From the NCBI GenBank assembly GCA_012934845.2, contig WNNJ02003506.1:1-64000 (forward strand): a stretch of 64,000 nt of DNA. The letters are read 5' to 3'. The notes beneath the pieces were generated by a model. That model was not told the DNA's origin. It saw only the letters and a program-made list of their open reading frames with translations, and ran no database searches. How positions within the stretch are numbered: position 1 is the first letter of the stretch; each line of letters opens with the position of its first letter. The position numbers and the translations under genes were made by a program. Below are positions 56,667 to 64,000 of the stretch, piece by piece. The stretch is from Pomphorhynchus laevis (lineage: Eukaryota; Acanthocephala; Palaeacanthocephala; Echinorhynchida; Pomphorhynchidae).

Positions 56667-56671
56667 GTGTA

Positions 56672-56756
56672 TTTTTTTATTGTTATTATAATCATTTATT
56701 GTCCGGTTATAGTATTTTATTTTACAATAACTGTCAATTGATATTGTCAAATATAT
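56672..56756 (-). mobile_element. Naiad-like relic, duplicate, right of LTR element
   Basis: Continues the block interrupted at 53383. Matches 34761-34844 apart from one T in a T-run. Confidence 0.8.
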
Positions 56757-58157
56757 GATCAGTATATATGGAATATCAGTACTAGGCTCCGCTATTGGTA
56801 CACCACAATATGAAGCAATGAAAGTCAGCCAATGCGTCGATGGTTGGGTCAGTCTTCTCGAAAGCTTGGCTGAAGTAGCAAATGTTGACCCTCATGTTGC
56901 ATACATAGGCCTTACAAAAGCAATCCAATCGAAGTGGACATACATAACAAGAACGATAGATTGCAACACCGATCAGTTGAAAATTGTTTCTGGTCTGTTA
57001 AAGGATAAACTCTTGCCAAAAATGACAGGGTTGCCAACCGAAAATGGATGGGATACTATTTTGACATCTCCATTAAGTTTAGGGGGACTGGGAGTACATG
57101 ACCCTGCAGTTACATCCTCACTAGATTATGATTTTTCGCTAGCAATCAGCCATACATACGAGTCTGGAATTACAGGACAAGCTTTACGAAACTCTCAATC
57201 GAAACTGGTTCAATGTTTGGCAACGGGTCGCATAACTTCACTAAACTGTCGTTTGTCAGATACGATTCAAAAAATGGACACGACTGTGCGGACTGCAATA
57301 AAACATGCCCAGAGAAATGGTGCGTCATCATGGCTAAGTGCCTTTCCATTGAAAAGTGAGCACTTTCATCTGTCAGCGAAAGAGTTTACGGATGCCCTAT
57401 TCGCACGCTATGGTCAAACCCCGCGGGATTTGATTGGTTCCATATGTCCATGTGGTGACTTAATGACCTTGAGCCATGGACTATCTTGTCGCAAAGGTGG
57501 TCTGCCATCAATAAGGCACGATGCGGTTCGCGACATAATTGTAAAGGAGTTAACGTCAGTTAGTCGTGACGTTGAGACTGAACCTAGACTGCAACCTGTC
57601 CCAGATACTTTGAATTTTGAAAACAACGCGACCAGTCGTGACCTGGGTGCTCGACTGGACATATCATGTCGAGGATTGGGAAATGAGAGATTCGAGCGGA
57701 CGTTTTTTGACGTCAATCTATTTAGCATTTTTGCTCAATCGACCGTTTCCAAATCTGTTGACTCCGCATTCGAATATAACTCGTCCAGAAAGAATTCAAA
57801 ATATTGGGAAAGAATTGAGACTGTTGAAAAGGGTAAATTTATTCCACTCATTTTTTCATCATCCGGTGGCATAGGAAAGGAGGCGAATGGGTTATTCCAG
57901 AAAATTGCTGCAGTTAAGGCTCGCCGAGGAAATGAATCGTACGCGCACATCGTGTCACGCATTAAGCGCCGTGTCGCCTTTGGGATCTCCCGTTCAGCCA
58001 GCGCGTGTCTTCGAAGCGCAAGAACAAAACCAGGATCCGTTAACAAAACCCGAAACAACGTTGTAGCCATCAGTGAGGCTGACGAGAGCAGCTAATTATT
58101 GATCTAACTTTATTTGTTTTAGTTTTATAAATAAATTTTTCTCTTTAAAAAAATTAA
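56757..58157 (+). mobile_element. RT-RLE Fam2, 5'-truncated copy b
   Basis: Same 5' truncation point as copy a (34845), an open frame to 58095, and very few differences. The shared truncation point shows duplication of the block, not two insertions. Followed by TTGGACATT at 58158. Confidence 0.9.
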
Positions 58158-58166
58158 TTGGACATT

Positions 58167-58396
58167 ATTATTGATTGGAATTCAGTTGGCTCCTTCAATT
58201 TCGATGTGTATTCGCGGTCCTCGTTCTGCTCGACATCGACCTGCAAACTCAATAAACTAAAATTTATAGTATAACTATATTTGTTTGTTTTTTTTTCAAA
58301 AAAAAATCAATTATTAAAAAAAAATTAACTTATTAAAAAAAATTAACTTATTAAAAAAAATAAAAATAAAAAAATTAACTTATTAAAAAAAATTAA
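58167..58396 (+). mobile_element. Fam5 3'-end fragment b
   Basis: Near-identical to 36258-36487, between TTGGACATT at 58158 and 58397. Confidence 0.85.
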
Positions 58397-58628
58397 TTGG
58401 ACATTGCTTGAAGTAATAAATTTTGATTAATGTTAAAAAAAACCTCACGATAACCTCACGACAACCTCACGACAACCTCACGACAAAAAAATTATTATTA
58501 TTATTAATTGGACATTGCTTGAAGTAATAAATTTTGATTAATGTTAAAAAAAACCTCAGGATAATTTCACGACAACCTCACGACAACCTCACGACAACCT
58601 CACGACAACCTCACGACAAAAAAATTAT
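58397..58628. repeat. Two target units with (CCTCACGACAA)n
   Basis: Units at 58397 and 58508 with about 4 (58443-58486) and about 6 (58554-58618) 11-bp repeats. The array ends abruptly at about 58628, where the orientation of the elements reverses. Confidence 0.85.
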
Positions 58629-59048
58629 TTTGGATGCATCGATGTGAGCAACACTTCGTTTGGCGGAATTTGCGCTGAGGGATGAAGGTCCTGAAGTCTC
58701 GATAGAACTGATCTTCCATTTACGATTTCATCAGGGCGTAACACGGCTGATAATGCTTTTTGTTCTAAAACAGAAGTGGAAGCTGTCACCTTTCCTGATG
58801 TTAGAAGTTGCTGGTAGCGACGTATCCAATCTTTGCAATTTTGTGTTCGTTTGCTTGCTAGGTGGCGCTGATAGTAGTGAGCCTCCTTGTACAGAACTCC
58901 ATATTCCTCCTCACACCAGCTTTTCAGACGTCTCTCCAGGACTTTTCGGATGGAGGAAACCCTATATTATTAAACCCTATATTATATATTCCTATATTAA
59001 TAAAGGAATCCCTATATTATTAAACCCTATTATTATTTATTTTTTTTA
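58629..59048 (-). mobile_element. Inverted Fam2 5' piece
   Basis: Reverse complement of 37738-38155 (TAATATAGGGTTT junction, FSIRKVLERRLKSWCEEE, to MHPN) with a few small length differences. Broken off inside the coding region at 58629. Confidence 0.9.
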
Positions 59049-59049
59049 A

Positions 59050-62000
59050 TAAGTTAATTTTTTTTAATAAGTTAATTTTTTTTAATAATTGATTTTTTTT
59101 TGAAAAAAAAACAAACAAATATAGTTATACTATAAATTTTAGTTCATTGAGTTTGCAGGTCGATGTCGAGCAGAACGAGGACCGCGAATACACATCGAAA
59201 TTGAACGAGCCAACTGAATTCCAATCTTTGACCGTAATTTTGTCAATTCTTCTGAGTAGGAATGATTGTTTTTTATTGCCATCTTCTGTGCAATTCTCTG
59301 AATTAATTGTGCAGATGATTTTACTGCTCCACCGAAACATGATAACACGATAGGTGCGAAATTCGCCCTCTCTATGGCAGTTACTCTCTCTTGATACTTA
59401 GCGAATTTACGTGTTTCGTGATATGTAAAAGCAGCCCCAGCGGATTTCGAAAGGTTGGACGGAGCGAAAACGTTAAAAACGCAAGTATCAAATAAAGTTC
59501 GCTCCGAACGACTTCCATAAAAACCACAGCAGTCGATATCCAAACGTGCATCATGAGCGCGAGATGTAGATATGCGCTCGAAATGAATACTAGAATTTAC
59601 TGGCAGTAGTGTTGGCTCTTTTTGCACATTATCACATATTTCTGTCAAGGTTTTAGAAAATATATCACGAATTGAATCATGTCTTATCGATGGATGACCT
59701 CCGGTGGGACAGGTAAGTGAGTGAGCCAGAGAATTATGTTCACCGCAGGGGCAATGAGAGGGCGCGTCTAGTGGTAGTCTATGATATCGAGCTGCAAGTG
59801 CGTCACGAAATTCTACATTGCTAACTCGAGTCCAACGATCACTCGTAGGATATGTGGAGAGCCATGACGAGGCACCTTTGACTTGTAGATGTTCCATAAT
59901 ACGTAACAAATTGTCACCAACATTAGCTACTCGATCTCTAAGCAATGACTTTTGAATATCAATCTTTGAAGTGCCTATAAGGGCAATGCGTTTGGATTGT
60001 TCAGTCCTTAAGTCCACACCGTATAAGCCATTTAAATAAGGAGTGCATATATCTTTTGAGCTTTTAAACTCTTCTATCGCAGTAAAACGTGGGTCAGCAA
60101 TACCTAGACCACCTAGTCTTATCGGAAGGGTAAATAACGGCCATAAATAATCGTCGTCAGGCAATTTCAAATTAAAAAGCTTATCAAAACGCTTCTGAAT
60201 GGTGTCATAGAGATCATCGAAACTACCAATTGAACAGTTTGTGGTTCTTTGCAAGTGAATCCATTTATGCTGAAGCGATCTGGTCATACTAGTATAGCTT
60301 ATCTGCAAATCAAGAATACCCACGTCAGCAAGACGATTTACTAATGAGCAATAATTAGAGATCTTTTGTTCCGTAGTTTTATTTATATAATCATCTGTTC
60401 CAATAGGAGCACCGAGTACTAACGTGCCATCGACAACAATGTCGATTCCCGTTTCATTAAAAAGTTTGCGGGTACTATCTGCATTTTCGGGACTAGTTAG
60501 TAGAACGCATTTGTTGCTGTTGACATGAAATCCGAAAGCACGGCCGTAGTCACACAAGAATTTGAAAGCCTTGTAAATTTGCACAGGTTCGCCGATTAAA
60601 TTGCCATCATCCTCGTACCAGAATTGGTTGATGTTAGGAAACTCCTCAGTAATGTTCAACAATAATGGCAGGGTTGCTACGGCAAAAGCTGGCATAGCAA
60701 GTACATCACCTTGCGTAAATCCCTCTTGGGATTTGATGAAACTATCACAAGTTGAAAAATTTGAAGGGTTATCGTAAAAGTTGTGTAGTATAGTAGACAT
60801 AGATGGACAAATGCGTGATATATTAGCGAGAGCTGCCTTTCGATTTATTCTGTTAAATGCATTATCTGCATCAACAGTGAGAAGAACTGCATCAGGATCT
60901 TTTAACAGGCATTCGCGAACTGCTGTGTGACGCACTCCACTCCAGCTCGTTGACCAGCGCACATTTGCAACCGTCCGCACACTTCTTGAATATCATTGGA
61001 AATTATAGAAAGAATGGCTTTCGACATTATTCTCCTACTAACGTCGCCAATACCAATAGGCCTTATTCCCGATTTTTTGGATAAGGCTATTAATCTGCTT
61101 GAAGCCAATACATTTATAACATTAGTAGGCATAAGCTCAGTAGCTAAAGATTTTGCGAACATTGACAAAACTTTAGTCAATTCAGCAGATTCGTGACCAA
61201 ACTTAGTTAACATCTGTAGCCATGACTGTGCATCAATGCCGGAGGGACCTGCTCCACCTTTAACACGTTTAGCCATACGAATTATCAATTCACTATCGAT
61301 TGAATCAAAAATCACAGGGTGAAAATTTGGAACTGTGATTGGGAAAGACCAGTTAACAGCATGAGGAACTAATGGGCTCGGTACAGGGTGCTTGTCGAGT
61401 AATAATTCCCGAACAGTTTTAGAACCAATCACATCCTCTGGTTGCAAAGGAACGCCATCATAAGAATCGTTGTCTAGAAGATGCATTGCTGTGTTCAGTC
61501 GAGAGCTTTCAACCAATGAGACGAATTTTTTGCGCCAATCTCTTGACTTCGAAGGCTGAATTTTTAAGGCTTTCATATTTTGAAGGGCCGAGGCTTCAGC
61601 GTATAATCCAGCATAGTCATTATTGAACCACATGTCTAATCGTCGGGATAAAGTTGATTTCAATGATTTGGGAGATTGACGAGAATTACGTTGAAGAATA
61701 AGATGTCCAAAGATGATGTACTTAGTAAAAGTTTCCGAATTAGTGAGAGAATCCCTGAATATGCGTGCAAGTTCTGATATAAATTGTTTGGACTCTGAAC
61801 ATTTTGGAAGTCGAAATAAGTTAGGTTTCCATTGTATGACGATCGAGAATATATCCTGTATAGACAATACATCGGACTCTTGACGAGTATTCATTGTGTA
61901 ATTTATATTTATATGGTTGTTAAGAGGACAATGCCGATGATCAGAGTTTTCACAATCTGAATTCGGTTTACTCAATATGGATATAGCAATATTATTGGAA

Positions 62001-62200
62001 GCTGTTGCGGAGCAATTTACTTCACGATTGGAACAATTCACAGCTGAGCAATTCAAGCATAGGATATTCTGCTTAGCACATCGACATCCTTTACATTTAG
62101 CATTCGGGCCGTTGCATGAACAGCATTTCAGAGTTGTCGCAGGCTTGCCCTTGGGCATTTATTTTGTTTAAGAACAGAATTGAATTGCACTGTAATTTGC
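59050..62200 (-). mobile_element. RT-RLE retrotransposon Fam5, full length, minus strand
   Basis: The 5' leader reads TTAAAATTTATAACTGTTCT at 62215-62190, shared with Fam4 and Fam1a. Coding is 62158-59139 and the 3' UTR has TATAGTATAACTATA and CTTATTAAAAAAAATTAA tail units. Three short 3' pieces of this family sit in the plus-strand array. Confidence 0.9.
59139..62158 (-). pseudogene. Fam5 CXC-RT-RLE protein, one frameshift
   Basis: The ATG at 62158 (MPKGKP) starts CCSCNGPNAKCKGCRCAKQN and CLNCSAVNCSN. The first frame continues through KGGAGPSGIDAQSW and IRPIGIGDVSRRIMSK to a frameshift near 60940. The second frame to 59139 has TVDADNAFNRINR, EGFTQGDVLAM, FWYEDDGNLIG (YEDD where sister families have YADD), GASSWLSTYP, finger CPCGEHNSLAHSLTC, IRHDSIRDIF, RLDIDC and LFDTCVF. 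Total coding length about 1000 residues. Apart from the single frame change it looks intact, one of the best copies here. Confidence 0.9.
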
Positions 62201-62230
62201 TAGAACAGTTATAAATTTTAATAATAATAA

Positions 62231-62406
62231 TCGTTCTTCTATAATCGTTCTTCTATAATCGTTCTTCTATAATCGTTCTTCTATAATCGTTCTTCTATAA
62301 TCGTTCTTCTATAATCGTTCTTCTATAATCGTTCTTCTATAATCGTTCTTCTATAATCGTTCTTCTATAATCGTTCTTCTATAATCGTTCTTCTATAATC
62401 GTTCTT
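62231..62406. repeat. 14-bp satellite (TCGTTCTTCTATAA)~12.5
   Basis: Near-perfect tandem units between the Fam5 5' end and the palindrome. Confidence 0.97.
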
Positions 62407-62450
62407 TGTTTTTCTTCAATTATTATTATTATTACTATCTAATTTTGAAT

Positions 62451-62594
62451 CTCGACAAACGTACGGCCATCAAAATTAGATAGTAATTGATGATAATCAA
62501 TTACTATCAAAATTAGATTTATATAATAATCTAATTTGATAGTAATTGATTATCATCAATTACTATCTAATTTGATGGCCGTACGTTTGTCGAG
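62451..62594. repeat. Long palindrome at the LINE delta 5' junction
   Basis: Left arm 62451-62519 and right arm 62528-62594 are reverse complements apart from two missing bases, with an 8-nt spacer. The right arm includes the first codons readable in LINE delta (ATG at 62575), so the left arm is an inverted copy of the element's 5' end. Each arm also contains an inner palindrome (GTAATTGAT / ATCAATTAC). Confidence 0.92.
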
Positions 62595-63903
62595 ATTTCG
62601 TAGTTTTCTTCTTCCTCCAGAGCAACATGGATTTCGTATAAATCATTCTACTATGAGTGCTCTCTCAGTTTTTCGGTCACTTGTTCTCGATACTTTTGAT
62701 AAGCATTCATCTTTGTATAGCATTTTTGTTGATTTTGCGAAAGCGTTCGACTCGATTGATAGAACCTTGCTATTAACCAAGCTTCATGAGAGAGTAAATG
62801 TTCATGGAGACTTTCTATTTCTTCTTGAAAGAATATTGCGTCCTAGTTCGATGCGCATTTACGACGGAGTTAATTATTCGGGCCCTTTGACTGCTAGTCG
62901 TGGAGTCCAGCAAGGAGATCCTCTCAGCCCGCTGTTATTTTCCTTCTTCTTGATGGATCTCCCAGATCATGTTCGTTTCGCCGCTTCCAATGTAGTGCCA
63001 ATTTTATATGCTGACGATCTTGCCTTAATAACGTTGGATAGATGCTCAGCACAATCAGCCATTACAGCTCTCGTTGAGTTTTGTCTGACAAATAAAATAG
63101 TGATCAACACTTCCAAAACGAAAATTATAAAATTTCGGCGAGGTGGGCCCCGCTGTCGTGATGATGTGCTTTTTCTGAATGCAACATCGATAGAATTTGT
63201 TAATTCGTATCGATATCTAGGCTTTGAACTCTCATCTCGGTGGTGTTTCAGAAGCCACTTATTGCGCCAATCGGCGAAAGTTGTAACGTCAGCTTATACG
63301 GCATCGAAGCTTGGTCTTATGTCCTTCGAAGGCGCGATCAAATACTTTGATGTGATGTTGCTTCCGATTCTGAGTTACGGGATTCGATGCTTTTGGTCGG
63401 ATTTGACCTTAGGAGATTTTCAGATCATTGATAAATGTTTTTGGCGCTACCTAAAAAGGATATTAGAAGTATCATCGAAGTGTTCTTCTACAGCTGTTGC
63501 GGTGCTTAGTAAATCGATACCACTCTCGGTCAAACTTTGCAATCGATTTCGCCTTGGTGAAACCACAGCGTATTTGGAAGCCCGACGGCTATTCGATAAC
63601 AAAATACTTAGCCTAGATCCAGATATCTTTTTGACGCCTGTTTATACTCAATCAGCTTGGAGAAATCCAAGATACCAAAAGCGTCCGCTGGTTTGGCGTT
63701 TATCTTTAGACGGCTACCACGCCAAATTTTGTTCAATTCGACTCCCTTTTCACTCTCGCTCGACTCACTGTCGCTGTCGATTTTGCTCAAAAGAGTGTTC
63801 AGCTCTTTTGCATGCTTTCGCATGCCCCGTATTATCTTCGTGGCCTTTAGAACAAGTCGACAAAGGAGGACTAGGAAATCGCCTAACTTTGATTGATGCT
63901 TAA
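62575..63903 (+). CDS. LINE delta reverse transcriptase (5'-truncated)
   Basis: An open frame of 442 codons: PPEQHGFRINHSTMSAL, motif A SIFVDFAKAFDSIDR, motif B SRGVQQGDPLSPLLFSFFLM, motif C ILYADDLALI, INTSKTKIIKF, YRYLGFEL and a C-terminal zinc-finger-like CRCRFCSKECSALLHAFACP. This is an APE-type LINE RT (Kiri/CR1/Jockey side; exact clade not settled). The endonuclease and ORF1 are missing because the copy starts at the palindrome. The frame is intact to its stop, so it is a young 5'-truncated insertion. Confidence 0.88.
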   Translation: MAVRLSRFRSFLLPPEQHGFRINHSTMSALSVFRSLVLDTFDKHSSLYSIFVDFAKAFDSIDRTLLLTKLHERVNVHGDFLFLLERILRPSSMRIYDGVNYSGPLTASRGVQQGDPLSPLLFSFFLMDLPDHVRFAASNVVPILYADDLALITLDRCSAQSAITALVEFCLTNKIVINTSKTKIIKFRRGGPRCRDDVLFLNATSIEFVNSYRYLGFELSSRWCFRSHLLRQSAKVVTSAYTASKLGLMSFEGAIKYFDVMLLPILSYGIRCFWSDLTLGDFQIIDKCFWRYLKRILEVSSKCSSTAVAVLSKSIPLSVKLCNRFRLGETTAYLEARRLFDNKILSLDPDIFLTPVYTQSAWRNPRYQKRPLVWRLSLDGYHAKFCSIRLPFHSRSTHCRCRFCSKECSALLHAFACPVLSSWPLEQVDKGGLGNRLTLIDA

Positions 63904-64000
63904 CATTTTTTTTCTTTCTTGCGCACCGTTGCACTCATGGCCCGATTTCAAACTTCAGAATTAATCTATAACAACGTACGCTAAATGTTCAGACGCCGGA
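63904..64000. other. Downstream flank of LINE delta, cut by window end
   Basis: A T-rich stretch and then unique sequence. No poly(A) tail or further gene is visible before the window ends. Confidence 0.4.

Noticed and set aside
62231-62406. 14-bp tandem repeat as a possible CRISPR or promoter array
   Set aside because: No spacers and no gene nearby that it could serve; a plain satellite.
1-64000. tRNA or rRNA genes
   Set aside because: No cloverleaf-like sequence or rRNA-conserved block was recognised by eye; a covariance search was not possible.

Overview
This is AT-rich animal DNA, almost certainly from an invertebrate; the phylum cannot be fixed from the window. The only convincing host gene is a secreted trypsin-like serine protease (9464-10375, minus). 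Nearly everything else is retroelement sequence. I see no rRNA or tRNA gene, no CRISPR array and no bacterial-style operon.

Left part (1-29.4 kb): decayed copies of an AT-rich Penelope-like element with its GIY-YIG-like part ahead of the RT (Naiad-like order); a degraded APE-type LINE (alpha, 1980-5400, second part at 24650-26480); further LINE pieces (beta 21416-23720, gamma 27997-28290); an almost complete Penelope element with C-terminal GIY-YIG between two TA microsatellites (15760-17786); and a five-copy ~328 bp satellite (10975-12590) whose minus strand carries a hammerhead-ribozyme-like core. Diverged single copies of this satellite lie inside the Naiad-like repeats.

Middle (29.4-30.3 kb): a non-autonomous DNA transposon with ~40 bp terminal inverted repeats, a 7 bp target duplication and an integrase-like C-terminal exon.

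Right part (30.4-62.2 kb): a stacked array of R2-superclade non-LTR retrotransposons. Each full element codes for an N-terminal CXC-type cysteine cluster, an RT, a C-C-H-C finger followed by RH(N/D), and a restriction-like endonuclease (RLE). Counting pieces, nine families of this clade are present (Fam1-Fam9; Fam8 and Fam9 lie in the left part). In the array, units are joined through a recurring TTGGACATTG sequence and short (CCTCACGACAA)n tracts, which suggests sequence-specific insertion into one target. Six families share a 3'-UTR stem-loop with a co-varying base pair, and families also share 5'-UTR motifs. A ~5.8 kb block (30.7-36.5 kb) is duplicated at 49.3-58.4 kb; the second copy carries a young LTR retrotransposon (53384-56666) that the first copy lacks. 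At about 58628 the array flips orientation, and Fam5 (59050-62200) reads on the minus strand. The window ends with a 14-bp satellite, a long palindrome and a LINE RT (62575-63903).
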